NCBI GenBank assembly: GCA_035556555.1
Contig: DATMES010000012.1
Span: 18,534 to 82,533, forward strand
DNA: 64,000 bases
DNA from: Frankiaceae bacterium
GTDB lineage: Bacteria; Actinomycetota; Actinomycetes; BP-191
Direction of reading: 5' to 3'
Shown: in pieces, positions 16,866 to 24,637 of the stretch
How the letters are laid out: each line of letters opens with the position of its first letter
Position numbering within the stretch: the stretch's first letter is position 1
Notes under the pieces: generated by a model
The model's database searches: none
Told to the model about the DNA's origin: nothing
The model's input: only the letters and a program-made list of their open reading frames with translations
Position numbers and translations under genes: made by a program

Positions 16866-17539
16866 TCCGTCTGGGCGAAGGCGCAGAACTCGTTGCCGTC
16901 GGGGTCGGCGAGGACGTTCCAGCGGATCTCGTCGTCCCGCGCGCGCAGCAGTGTCGCGCCCGCGTCCAGGAGCAGCTGGACGTCGGGAGTGGTGACGTCG
17001 ATGTGGATGCGGTTCTTCACGGTCTTCGGCTCGGGCACGGGCACGAACACCAGCGACTCGAACGGCGCCCCCGGCACCGGCTCGACGTAGGAGTAGCCGT
17101 CCTCGTGGTCGTGGGCCTCCGCGCCGAGCACGCCTGCCCACCAGGCGCAGATACGCGACGCGTCCGCGGTGTCCACGACGATCTCCATCAGCCCCGCGGG
17201 CTTCCCCGCGCGGGTGGCGAAGACGCAGAGCTCGCCGCCCTCGACGTCCTTCATCACCGTCCAGTGCTCGAACGACTCCGCGTCCACGACGACACCGCCG
17301 AGGGCGACGAGGTCGTCGATGCTGTCCGCGCGGACGTCGAGGTGCATCCGCTGCTTGACGGTGACCGGCTCGGGGACCGTGTTGAGCCACACCGTGTGCC
17401 GCGGGGTCGGCCCGGTGAGCCTCGCGTCGCCGTCGTCGTCCACCTGCAGGTCGAGCCGCAAGGCCGCTGCCCAGAACCGTCCCATCGCCGCCGCGTCCAC
17501 GGCGTCGATGCAGAGGTCCTTGTAGGTCGCGATCGCCAT
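16862..17539 (-). CDS. Tandem VOC (glyoxalase-like) protein
   Basis: Two VOC modules lie in tandem within 225 residues. The first runs from YKDLCIDAVDAAAMGRFWAA to GGELCVFA; the second runs from GLMEIVVDTADASRICAWWA to DPDGNEFCAFA. Both keep the H-x-D-V pairs (MHLDVRA and IHIDVTT) typical of the glyoxalase-like subgroup common in actinobacteria. The reaction catalysed by this subgroup is generally unassigned. The gene is monocistronic and convergent with the MBL gene. Confidence 0.85.
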   Translation of the reverse strand: MAIATYKDLCIDAVDAAAMGRFWAAALRLDLQVDDDGDARLTGPTPRHTVWLNTVPEPVTVKQRMHLDVRADSIDDLVALGGVVVDAESFEHWTVMKDVEGGELCVFATRAGKPAGLMEIVVDTADASRICAWWAGVLGAEAHDHEDGYSYVEPVPGAPFESLVFVPVPEPKTVKNRIHIDVTTPDVQLLLDAGATLLRARDDEIRWNVLADPDGNEFCAFAQTD

Positions 17540-17600
17540 GAGCCCTTCCTACACCTCGGCGCCGGGAGGGTTCGACGAGACCCGGCTCGGTGCACGGTTC

Positions 17601-17637
17601 GGAACGCGGCCGCGCGCGAGGCGAGCGGCCGCGTTCC
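17601..17637 (-). terminator. Perfect 13-bp hairpin after the protease gene
   Basis: GGAACGCGGCCGC at 17601-17613 pairs perfectly with 17625-17637 around an 11-nt loop. It begins 14 bases beyond the protease stop on the minus strand. There is no U-tract, as is common for actinobacterial terminators. Confidence 0.6.
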
Positions 17638-17651
17638 CTCCGTTGTTCGAG

Positions 17652-18515
17652 CTACACCGGCGGGCAGCCCGTCGCCGGCCACGGCACCCGGCTCGCGCAG
17701 GTCGCCAGCGGACGGCCGCCGGTCAGCTGCAGGATCCGGGACAGCTTCGTTCCCGCGCTGTCGGCACCGGGGAACGCCGTGTTGACGACGATGTGCGTGA
17801 TGTTGGCGTACGCCTCGCCGGCGGCCGTCTGGATGGCGCTACCGGAGTCGCCCAGCATCGTCGCGCCCGCCCAGTACGCCGTCTGGCGACCGGTCTGGAC
17901 GTCGTAGTAGAGGCCGAGCGCGGCGCGCGGCGTGCCGCCGGTGCCGATGACGAGGCCGTGGCCGGAGTGGACGAGCGGCGTCACGGGGCCGCCCGTGTAC
18001 CCGCGGGTCGGGCCGCCCCAGTGCGCCATCGAGGGGCTCACCCACGACTGCAGCGCCGGGAAGATGCTCACGAGGGCGAAGTCGTTGCCGGGACCGTTGT
18101 CGCCGGTCGTGCTGATCGTGTTGCCGACGTGCACGAGGATCGGGGTCGGGCTGAGCGGTCCGACGACGACGAGGATGACCTGGTCGCCGGGGCTCAACGT
18201 GCAGTGACCCGCGGTGCCGATCGTGTAGTTGCCCGGGGTGCCGAAGACGAAGTTCATCGTGCAGCCGGCGGGCGAGAGCATCCAGGCGCCAGGACGGATG
18301 CCGGTGAACGCCAGGCCCGACGTCGGGATGTCGGCGCCGGCAGGGACGGGTACGCCCTGGGCGCCGGCGGCGACGACCTGGGCGTGGAGCTCGTCGGTGA
18401 GCCAGGCGGGGCGAGGCGCCTTCAGCGGCCGGTACTCCGGCGCGGCCTGCGCCTGCGCGGGGACGGTGGCGACGCTGAGCGCGAGCGCGGCCAGCGCGAG
18501 GGTGATTCGTTTCAT
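17652..18515 (-). CDS. Secreted trypsin-like (S1 family) serine protease
   Basis: The 287-residue protein has a Sec signal peptide (MKRITLALAALALSVATVPA, cleavage likely after QAQA) and a short pro-like region. The complete chymotrypsin-fold triad is visible: TAGHC (H104), GNDFALV (D145) and LGDSGSA (S224). Cysteines C85 and C105 flank the His and two more sit near the C-terminus, compatible with disulfides. ATG 18515 is chosen because the signal peptide starts there; the longer frame to 18605 lacks one. Substrate specificity cannot be read. It is alone, followed by the hairpin at 17601-17637. Confidence 0.88.
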   Translation of the reverse strand: MKRITLALAALALSVATVPAQAQAAPEYRPLKAPRPAWLTDELHAQVVAAGAQGVPVPAGADIPTSGLAFTGIRPGAWMLSPAGCTMNFVFGTPGNYTIGTAGHCTLSPGDQVILVVVGPLSPTPILVHVGNTISTTGDNGPGNDFALVSIFPALQSWVSPSMAHWGGPTRGYTGGPVTPLVHSGHGLVIGTGGTPRAALGLYYDVQTGRQTAYWAGATMLGDSGSAIQTAAGEAYANITHIVVNTAFPGADSAGTKLSRILQLTGGRPLATCASRVPWPATGCPPV

Positions 18516-18781
18516 GCGGGCACGTTCCTCACTGTGTAGGGGTCGTTCATGCCCGTCGTCCGTCGCCCGCACGGGACGACGACGTACACGCAGCAGAGGA
18601 CGCACGGCTGTCTCCCCCGAATCGGACTAGTAGTGATGATCCGGACAACGCACCCAGCAAGTTACTCGCTGGTAGCAGCGGTGGGAAGGTGCCGTCGTCG
18701 AACCGACGGATCCCGGCACGCGTGCGCCCCCGGCTGCTCAACCGATGCGTCGAGCCTCACCGGCCTGCCGGACGGGCGGAA
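18516..18781. other. Intergenic region without a supported gene
   Basis: Short open frames here have no start signals, homology or coding character that I can recognise. The region must hold the promoter of the minus-strand protease gene; no clear -35/-10 pair was identified. Confidence 0.5.
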
Positions 18782-18816
18782 GGGTGAGCCGCCCTCGGTC
18801 TGACGGCGGCTCACCC
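18782..18816 (-). terminator. Perfect 12-bp hairpin after the glycine-rich protein gene
   Basis: GGGTGAGCCGCC (18782-18793) pairs with GGCGGCTCACCC (18805-18816) around an 11-nt loop. It begins 16 bases past the stop of the minus-strand gene at 18833. No U-tract follows. Confidence 0.6.
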
Positions 18817-18832
18817 AGTCCGGCCTTGCGCG

Positions 18833-20488
18833 CTAGTACGGGTTGGTGTTGCCGGCGCAGTAGTTCGTGTTCGGTGTCTCTCCCATGAAGTTGATCAGCC
18901 ACGAGTTGCGTGCCGCGCCGGTCGACCCGGTGAGGCCGGGTGTCCCGCTGGTGGCGACGCCACTGCCCGGCGTCCCGGCCTTGAGGCCCGCGCCGCCGCT
19001 GCCCCCGGAGAAGTTCGCGCCGCCCTGCGCCCCGCGGGCGCCGCCGCGGCCGCCGTCGCCGCAGACCGGCTCGTACTCCAGGCTGAACGGCGCCTGCATC
19101 ACGCAGAGCCACGTGGGCTCGCCGGGAAGCGGGAGGAAGCAGCCGATCAGCTCGCCGTAGAACTGGTCCTGGTTGCTCCAGTCGAACACGCCGTACGCGC
19201 CGCCGTGGCCGCCGTGCCCGCCGTTGCCGCCGTCACCGCCGTCGGCGTTGCGGGCGCCGCCGTTGCCACCAAGCACCAGCGAACCGCCGCCGGTGCCGCC
19301 GTGCGCGCTGGCGTAGCCGCCGTTGCCGCCGCGGCCGCCGTAGCCGCCGGCGATCGCCGGACAGTTCGACGTGCAGGTCGGGAAGTTGTAGTGGCCGGGC
19401 CAGTAGCCGTGCGCGCCGTGGCCGCCGTTGCCGCCGCGACCACCTGTCGAGCTGGCCTCGCCGCCCTCGCCACCCTGCAGGTAGCCGTAGCCGCCGGTCC
19501 CGCCCGTCGCGTAGGCGGCGGCCGCGTTCCCGCCGTTCTTCCCAGGCGCGTGATCCTTCGGGTCACCCGTCGTCGGGCCGGTGACGCCGTTCGCGCCATT
19601 GCTCGCCCAGGGCGTGTACTTGTAGCCGCCCGTCCCGGTCGCGCCGCAGATCGGCGCCAGCGTGCAGGGGAGGAGGTTCGCGGCCGCCGCTGCGTCACCG
19701 TTCGCCTCCGCCGAGCCGCCCGCCCCGCCCACGCCACCGGCCAGCACACCGGCGCGCTGCAGGCGCTGCGCGAGGAGCGCGTCCCGCACCGCTGTTCCGC
19801 CGACGACGAGCGAGCCCGAGTCGCCACCCGCTCCCCCGCGCGCGTTCACCGACTTCACCGGCCGGTCCGCCGGCGCGAACGCCTTCGCCGCACCACCCGC
19901 GCCGCCGTTGCCCAGCGCGACGTACCGCAGCGCCGCCACCGTCGTACCGGTGAGCACGACGTCGCCGCCCTTGCCGCCCTGGGCGCCCGCAGTGCTCACC
20001 CTGGCCGCGACCGCATCCGCGGCCGCCGCCGCGCCACCCGCACCGCCGCTGCCGCTCGCGAGCACGGCTGCCGGGCCGAACGTGAGCGTCCGCGCGTCGA
20101 GCACGAGGTCGCCGCCGTGCGTGCCGGACGTTGCCTTCCGCATGGCGGTCGCCGCCGCACCGTCGACGCCGTCGCCCGCCTCGACCTGGCCGGCCACGAC
20201 GATCTCGCCCGCCGCGCGCAGCGTGATGCTCGCGCCGCGGACGGCGTCGAGCGCGCCGAGAACGACGATCCGGTCGGCGCGAACCTCGAGGTCGCGGGTC
20301 GCGACCGAGCGCGTTCCCGCCGGGACGATCACGGTCTCCGACACGACCGTGCCGCCGAGGTCGGTACCCGACAGCGACACGAATCCCTGACCGGCGAACG
20401 ACGCGGCGGGGACCGGTCCCAGGCCGATCGCGAGCGCGAGGGCCGCCGCGGTGCGCAGTCGCCCCCGTCCTGCGTAGATGGACGTCAT
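18833..20488 (-). CDS. Secreted glycine-rich (GGxGG) repeat protein, PGRS-like
   Basis: The 551-residue protein starts at ATG 20488 behind a GGGAGGG ribosome site; the N-terminus (RLRTAAALALAIGLGPVPAA) is a Sec signal. Residues about 30-120 are beta-rich and look like a small solenoid (DLEVRADRIVVLGALDAVRG, ITLRAAGEIVVAGQVEAGDG). The rest alternates Gly-rich stretches (GGNGGHGAHG, GGRGGNGG, GGAGG) with strand-like LVLDARTLTFGP and VVLTGTTV. It is thus a polyglycine/beta-helix surface protein similar in composition to mycobacterial PGRS domains, without a PE domain. Several cysteines interrupt the Gly-rich parts. An adhesive or structural role is inferred. A terminator-like hairpin follows. 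Confidence 0.75.
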   Translation of the reverse strand: MTSIYAGRGRLRTAAALALAIGLGPVPAASFAGQGFVSLSGTDLGGTVVSETVIVPAGTRSVATRDLEVRADRIVVLGALDAVRGASITLRAAGEIVVAGQVEAGDGVDGAAATAMRKATSGTHGGDLVLDARTLTFGPAAVLASGSGGAGGAAAAADAVAARVSTAGAQGGKGGDVVLTGTTVAALRYVALGNGGAGGAAKAFAPADRPVKSVNARGGAGGDSGSLVVGGTAVRDALLAQRLQRAGVLAGGVGGAGGSAEANGDAAAAANLLPCTLAPICGATGTGGYKYTPWASNGANGVTGPTTGDPKDHAPGKNGGNAAAAYATGGTGGYGYLQGGEGGEASSTGGRGGNGGHGAHGYWPGHYNFPTCTSNCPAIAGGYGGRGGNGGYASAHGGTGGGSLVLGGNGGARNADGGDGGNGGHGGHGGAYGVFDWSNQDQFYGELIGCFLPLPGEPTWLCVMQAPFSLEYEPVCGDGGRGGARGAQGGANFSGGSGGAGLKAGTPGSGVATSGTPGLTGSTGAARNSWLINFMGETPNTNYCAGNTNPY

Positions 20489-20652
20489 GGTGTTCCCTCC
20501 CAGTTGGTGTGACTGCCCCGCTATACGGGGCGAGGGAGGGTGTCCTTCGGCGTGGAGAGGACTTTTTCGGGCGATCGCGACCATCCGGGCGCAGAGCCGG
20601 ATGGTCGCGTATGCCGTCGAGCGCTCGCCGACGATCGTCGGTCTGAGCGGCG

Positions 20653-20823
20653 CTAGTCCGCCGGCTCCACGTGCGCCTCGTGCGTACGGATCTCACGGCC
20701 GTCCTCACCGAGCGCCACCGTGAGCTCGTCGCCGATGACGTCCTTGTCGACGATCACGGCCCACTGCCCCTTGAACGCGCCCTCGGTGATGAGCACCCGG
20801 TCGCCCTTGCGAAATCGCGTCAT
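20653..20823 (-). CDS. 56-residue KOW-motif-like small protein
   Basis: A minus-strand frame from ATG 20823 to TAG 20653 encodes 56 residues beginning MTRFRKGDRVLITEGAFKGQ and continuing WAVIVDKDVIGDELTVALGE. The pattern G-D-x-V-x-I-x-x-G-x-F-K-G-Q matches the KOW motif, a small RNA- or protein-binding beta element found in NusG and ribosomal proteins. It is too short for most ORF filters but has strong family-like character. It lies just outside the left repeat of the integrated element, so it belongs to the chromosome. Role unknown; possibly nucleic-acid binding. Confidence 0.7.
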   Translation of the reverse strand: MTRFRKGDRVLITEGAFKGQWAVIVDKDVIGDELTVALGEDGREIRTHEAHVEPAD

Positions 20824-20865
20824 GGCGTCATCGTGGCACGCCCGCCGTGCGGGAGAAGTCAGACG

Positions 20866-20909
20866 AGCGCGCTCGGAGGGACTCGAACCCCCAACCTTCT
20901 GATCCGTAG
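20866..20909. repeat. attL: displaced 44-bp copy of tRNA-Arg 3' half
   Basis: The sequence is identical to 31262-31305 and covers the anticodon loop's 3' part, T arm and acceptor 3' strand of tRNA-Arg on the minus strand. The bases to the right (from 20910) do not continue the tRNA, so this is a remnant rather than a gene. A near-repeat (GTCAGA) continues a few bases outside both copies. Confidence 0.9.
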
Positions 20910-20958
20910 GGCTCGACTACTAGTCCGAGGCAGTCCGGGGCAGTTGGTGACACCCCGC

Positions 20959-20976
20959 CTGACCTGCGGTTTTGCG
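20959..20976 (-). promoter_or_regulatory. Candidate integrase/excisionase arm site, left end
   Basis: The minus strand reads CGCAAAACCGCAGGTCAG. Copies with one mismatch lie at 31241-31258 (plus, 3 bp from attR) and 29197-29214 (plus, within the nested inverted repeat). Finding it near both ends suggests recombinase or accessory-factor binding; this is inference. Confidence 0.45.
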
Positions 20977-21027
20977 AAATCGGGTGTCGTCGGGTGTCGG
21001 CCCGTCCGGGCCGATCCGCCGCACGTT

Positions 21028-21047
21028 GTTAGCGCGGTGTTAGCGCG
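21028..21047 (+). repeat. Paired GTTAGCGCG motifs at left end of element
   Basis: GTTAGCGCG occurs at 21028-21036 and 21039-21047 (period 11). The same motif is paired at the right end (31195-31203 and 31207-31215, period 12) in the same orientation. Such helical-phase pairs fit arm-type binding sites of a bipartite integrase. Confidence 0.5.
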
Positions 21048-21052
21048 ACCGA

Positions 21053-21075
21053 CCTTCTGATCGCCATTCAGAAGG
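21053..21075 (-). terminator. Hairpin after the XRE/nucleotidyltransferase pair
   Basis: CCTTCTGA (21053-21060) pairs with TCAGAAGG (21068-21075) around a 7-nt loop, four bases downstream of the minus-strand stop at 21080. It probably ends the toxin-antitoxin-like operon. Confidence 0.5.
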
Positions 21076-21079
21076 CGAG

Positions 21080-21523
21080 TCAGGCAGCATCGGGGTCTCG
21101 CAGGACCGCGCGCTCCGTGACCACGATGTCGAGGGCGGCGGCAACGTCGCAGATGCGCGCGAGGCTGGCCGATCGGTAGTCGCTCGACTCGTACCGCTGC
21201 ACCTGCTGCTCGGCGATGCCGAGCGCGTCGGCGAGCCGGCGCTGCGTCCAGCCGCGGGCGATACGCGCCTTCACGAGCAACGTCGCCAACTCGGCCAGCG
21301 AGGCCGCCTCGAACGCGGACACCGCACCGGACCGCAGGCGGTCGTACTCCTCGATCTCCGCGCGGAGGTCGTCGGCCTGGGCACGGACCGCGTCGAGTTC
21401 CAGCTGCGTCAGCCGGGCGCGCGCGCCGCCCTCGGCGAGCGTCGCTTCGAGGTTCGCCGCCGCCTCCTCGAACTTCGCCAGGTGCGCCTTCGTCGCGCGG
21501 TACTGCACCTCGTTGGTGATCAC
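21080..21523 (-). CDS. XRE-family HTH protein with N-terminal coiled coil (antitoxin-like)
   Basis: The 147-residue protein has a helical coiled-coil N-terminal half (RATKAHLAKFEEAAANLEAT and VRAQADDLRAEIEEYDRLRS). A C-terminal XRE helix-turn-helix follows (ELATLLVKARIARGWTQRRL, then ADALGIAEQQVQRYESSDY). It is the second gene of a pair, overlapping the nucleotidyltransferase-like gene by ATGA. The layout fits a DNA-binding antitoxin or repressor that controls the pair, probably through the dyad at 21960-21977. HTH at the C-terminus is as in HigA/MqsA-type antitoxins. The antitoxin role is inferred from arrangement. Confidence 0.75.
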   Translation of the reverse strand: MITNEVQYRATKAHLAKFEEAAANLEATLAEGGARARLTQLELDAVRAQADDLRAEIEEYDRLRSGAVSAFEAASLAELATLLVKARIARGWTQRRLADALGIAEQQVQRYESSDYRSASLARICDVAAALDIVVTERAVLRDPDAA

Positions 21524-21957
21524 GCTGTCTCTCCGATCCTCAGCACGACGATCCCCTTGCGCCCCGTGTCGCGCTCGACCTGGAAGAAGTCGGCGAACAC
21601 GAGCCCCGATCCGGCTTCGGCAACGTTCGGGAACAACTCGCCCCCGAACCTCGCCTTCTGCGCCACGCGGCCCTTCGACAGGTCCAGCAGCACCGGGTCC
21701 AGCACGTCCAGGTCAACGCCGTCCGGGTCCCAGCACGCATCGAAGTCGGCCGGCTCCTCCTTCGCCGTAACGAAGCTGCCGTTCAACCACAGCCGCTGGC
21801 AACCCGCCGCAGCCAGCAACTCGATCGCGTCCGCGAGACCGTCCAGGAGCTGACGCCGCCGCGGGTTCCACCCGAAGCGCTCCACCACGTCAAGCCAGGT
21901 CGCCTCGTGCTCGCCGACCGGCAGACGACCGGTGTCAGAGTCGAAGGGTGGCAGCAC
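21520..21957 (-). CDS. Nucleotidyltransferase-fold-like protein, putative toxin or partner of XRE protein
   Basis: The 145-residue protein contains QRLWLNGSFVTAKEEPADFD, that is G60-S61 followed by D71 and D73. This reads like the GS...DxD core of the pol-beta/MNT nucleotidyltransferase superfamily. Spacing is compressed compared with classical MNT proteins, so catalysis is not assured. I recall an uncharacterised family (DUF6932) of this form, but that is unverified. It is first in a two-gene operon with an overlapping XRE gene and a perfect dyad two bases before its start. This is typical of toxin-antitoxin modules; NTase toxins modify tRNA or protein targets in known cases. Confidence 0.65.
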   Translation of the reverse strand: MLPPFDSDTGRLPVGEHEATWLDVVERFGWNPRRRQLLDGLADAIELLAAAGCQRLWLNGSFVTAKEEPADFDACWDPDGVDLDVLDPVLLDLSKGRVAQKARFGGELFPNVAEAGSGLVFADFFQVERDTGRKGIVVLRIGETA

Positions 21958-21959
21958 GG

Positions 21960-21977
21960 CACAACAGTATCGTTGTG
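21960..21977. promoter_or_regulatory. Dyad operator CACAAC-N6-GTTGTG
   Basis: A perfect 6-bp dyad with a 6-bp spacer sits two bases upstream of the first gene of the XRE/NTase pair, so it overlaps the translation start region or promoter. The XRE protein is the likely ligand (inference from position). Confidence 0.55.
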
Positions 21978-22146
21978 GTAACTGCCTTACAACGCGCGTC
22001 GCGGATGATGCGCAGACCCAAGACGGCTACGAGTCCGCCGGTGCACCCTCGCGACGGCCCGAGCCAGCGCAGGGGAGAGTGGCCGTAAAGCCACGCGACC
22101 TGTGACAGGGTTCTAACAACGCGCAAGGTCTCAAGGACACAGCGAG

Positions 22147-23736
22147 GTGAGGACCGTGGTACCGCGCTACAGGGACTTGTATTTTGGAATGAGCGACTCT
22201 CGGAACGAGGTGAACGAAGATCCTGACGCATTCGTTCGCAGCTACGTAGACCTTGATAATGCCTCCGGCGCTCTCCTCACTGGTGCGAAGTTTCTTGTCC
22301 TCGGCCCGAAGGGCACCGGCAAGTCGGCACTCGCATGGTACTTGCAGGCATCACAGTCTGGCGCGGACCATGTGACCTTAGTCCGCGACGCATCCAGCCT
22401 TCCCCTCGCTGAAGTTCCCAGGCTCCAGACCGGCCAAGCCCAAGGCCCAGAGCGTACCGTGATCGCGTGGAAGTTCATTTTGCTTTGCAACTATCTAGAG
22501 TTGCTACTGAGCGACCCTAGTTGCCGATTCCAGAAGTCGCGCGAGGTCAGGCGGATAGCAAAGTTGCTACGTGGCTTCGGCTTCATGGGGGATGCGTCTG
22601 GACGGGCCCTACTCAAGGCGTCGAGTACCACGATTACGATTCCGATACCCCAGATGGGCGATATCTACAAGCGTGAAAGCAAGACCGAACTTAATATCTA
22701 CAGCCTCGTTCCTTATCTGGAGTCGTGGGTATCGGACGCGGTCGCTGACTCACGCCACCTCTTGATATTGGACGGTCTAGACTCAATCTTCCTCAATGAT
22801 GTTAACTACGACGAGAGTCTTTCGTCGTTAGTCCAAGCCGCCTACGACATCAATCAAAAGTTGCGTGAGCGCGTTTCCTCGGGCAGTGTAGTGCTGCTAC
22901 TGCGTAATGATGTGTTTGCGCGCATCGCACTATCGCTTCCCGACAGCCAGAAGATGCGTGATGACCTTTCGTTCGATCTCGACTGGCGAGTGCTCTCCGG
23001 CGAAGCCGGCATCCACGCACCTTTGATCCGACTCGTGAACGCGAAAGCCGCCAGGGCGCTCGGCGTGACGGAGGTAGATGTTCTCAGCTACTTCCCATCG
23101 CACATACATGTGGGTAGGCGATCTGGCGCACCGAGAAGCATTCCGACTCTACAATACCTCCTGAACATGACGCGGCACACGCCGAGAGACCTGTTGCGAA
23201 TCTTTGAGGAGATCCGCAAGGTTGAGGCGTCCGGCGTATATGGAGATAGTGCGGGAACATTGAGTGACGAAGTAATCCGGGAAGGCGTGATCCAGTATTC
23301 GACGAAGTACTTCGTTGGTGCGATTCAGAACGAATTTGCAGGCTACGAGGGCGGGCCTGTCTCGGCTGCGGCGGCACTCACGGCGCTTAAATCCATCGGT
23401 AAGCAGCGATTCGACCGCGGAGAGTTCGACGCAGCACTGTCCGACGCGTTGGGCGAGAAGAGCGTTCAGACTGACCGCTTGTTGCAGCTGCTGTTCTTCG
23501 CAGGCGCCATTGGGAACTCGGTGGGACAACATGGCAAGAGTTACATGCAGTTTTACCACCGACGCGACGAGTCAGAGATCTACCTCAAAGGAACCTTCAT
23601 ACTTCATAACGCCCTCATCCACGCTTGGGGAATGGCTCGGTCAGCGCCTGAACAGCCGGTGATTCCACCTACCGTGCCCCGCCGGCGTCTGCGAACACGC
23701 GGCGCGTCCGGCGGTAAGGGCCCGGCCTCCCGGTAA
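22147..23736 (+). CDS. P-loop ATPase, Sll1717-like family (putative defence protein)
   Basis: The 529-residue protein starts with YRDLYFGMSDSRNEVNEDPD and then has Walker A LGPKGTGKS (GPKGTGKS, residues 53-60) and Walker B HLLILDGLDSIF (205-212). This layout and N-terminal block match the Sll1717-type P-loop ATPase family, whose members are often found in defence islands. The C-terminal half is helical with no recognised nuclease or membrane segment. Base composition is visibly lower in GC than any neighbour, with many A/T-ending codons, which implies recent acquisition. GTG 22147 is used; GTG 22156 is an alternative. It is divergent from the XRE/NTase pair. Confidence 0.78.
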   Translation: MRTVVPRYRDLYFGMSDSRNEVNEDPDAFVRSYVDLDNASGALLTGAKFLVLGPKGTGKSALAWYLQASQSGADHVTLVRDASSLPLAEVPRLQTGQAQGPERTVIAWKFILLCNYLELLLSDPSCRFQKSREVRRIAKLLRGFGFMGDASGRALLKASSTTITIPIPQMGDIYKRESKTELNIYSLVPYLESWVSDAVADSRHLLILDGLDSIFLNDVNYDESLSSLVQAAYDINQKLRERVSSGSVVLLLRNDVFARIALSLPDSQKMRDDLSFDLDWRVLSGEAGIHAPLIRLVNAKAARALGVTEVDVLSYFPSHIHVGRRSGAPRSIPTLQYLLNMTRHTPRDLLRIFEEIRKVEASGVYGDSAGTLSDEVIREGVIQYSTKYFVGAIQNEFAGYEGGPVSAAAALTALKSIGKQRFDRGEFDAALSDALGEKSVQTDRLLQLLFFAGAIGNSVGQHGKSYMQFYHRRDESEIYLKGTFILHNALIHAWGMARSAPEQPVIPPTVPRRRLRTRGASGGKGPASR

Positions 23737-23799
23737 CGGTGACAGATGGAGGCGATGCGCCTCTCCGAAAGCAGGAGCGCCGCGGCCTGAGCGGAGCCG

Positions 23800-23908
23800 C
23801 CGGCAACACTCGTGGTGGTCGGGCCGCGCCAGGCGGGCAGGCACCGCCTGCCCGCGACTTCTGACCGCCAGGTCCGGCAGGGGCCCCGGGGTCAAGATCG
23901 GCCGCGCG
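23800..23908 (+). repeat. Interspersed structured repeat, copy A
   Basis: About 109 bp match 26445-26550 with scattered substitutions. The conserved core runs CGTGGTGGTCGGGCCGCG, a 10-bp hairpin GCGGGCAGGC/GCCTGCCCGC with a variable 3-4 nt loop, then CTTCTGACCGCCAGG and GGGTCAAGATC. The hairpin stem is intact in both copies while the loop differs. Confidence 0.7.
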
Positions 23909-23965
23909 GTCGACACGCCTCGAACGGCACGACGTCAACCGTCCCCCGGCGTTACCGTCGGACCC

Positions 23966-24541
23966 GTGGTGTCATCATCTGTACTTCTGAAGCGTCGTCA
24001 AAAGGTCGAGGACTTCCTGCGGGCCTTCGACGCGATGCTCGCGAACTGCGAAGCCAACGACACTTGGCTTGACGACCTCCCGAGCTTTCGGCCGAAGCCC
24101 GGCCGGGAACAGACGGTCGCCAGACAGGCCAGCGAACTGCAGGCAACGACCGTCGTCGCGGCCGAGATCGTCCAGAACCTCGGCATCATCTATCGCTACA
24201 AGCCGCGCGGGACGATGCAGACGGTGCCGCTCAACCCGGTGTACGCGTGGAAAACGATCTTCGACCGTGACCCGATGGTCAACGCGGAGCACGTCTACGA
24301 CGCGTGCAACCAGGCCATCGGCCTGCTTGGCCACCGTGCGGAGGAGGCGTACGAGCACGAGCGCTCTGTCACTGGCCGCGTCGAACGAGTGTCTGCGGCA
24401 CCGCGTCGCGTCTGGCGTGCCGTGCGTGGTGCATCTGACGCGACTAGCCAGCAGAAGACCGCGTTCGTGTCGGGCATTGTCGTGACGGCCGTCGGCGGAG
24501 CGCTCGGCACGTACCTCGCGCACGTCTTGCACTGGCTTTAG
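23966..24541 (+). CDS. Uncharacterised protein with C-terminal membrane anchor
   Basis: The 191-residue protein is mostly helical (RRQKVEDFLRAFDAMLANCE, VYDACNQAIGLLGHRAEEAY) and ends in one hydrophobic helix, AFVSGIVVTAVGGALGTYLA, followed by HVLHWL. This makes it a tail-anchored inner-membrane protein with an N-terminal cytosolic domain. I do not recognise the family. It lies between a defence-type ATPase and TIR-type genes; membrane-anchored partners are common in anti-phage systems, so a role as effector or sensor is possible but unproven. GTG 23969 is an alternative start. Confidence 0.6.
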   Translation: MVSSSVLLKRRQKVEDFLRAFDAMLANCEANDTWLDDLPSFRPKPGREQTVARQASELQATTVVAAEIVQNLGIIYRYKPRGTMQTVPLNPVYAWKTIFDRDPMVNAEHVYDACNQAIGLLGHRAEEAYEHERSVTGRVERVSAAPRRVWRAVRGASDATSQQKTAFVSGIVVTAVGGALGTYLAHVLHWL

Positions 24542-24637
24542 CGGCTGCCCCGACGACACGAGCACCGCTCGCGGTCGGCGCGCCCGTGAGCCCCCCGCCC
24601 AATCCACAGACGGGTCAGGCCCGGCGACGCCGCCGAT

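Noticed and set aside
17003..17785. 260-residue plus-strand frame opposite the VOC gene
   Set aside because: It is an antisense shadow; the minus strand encodes a clear tandem VOC protein.
20866..20909. A second tRNA-Arg gene
   Set aside because: Only the 3' half is present; the 5' acceptor strand, D arm and 5' anticodon stem are absent.
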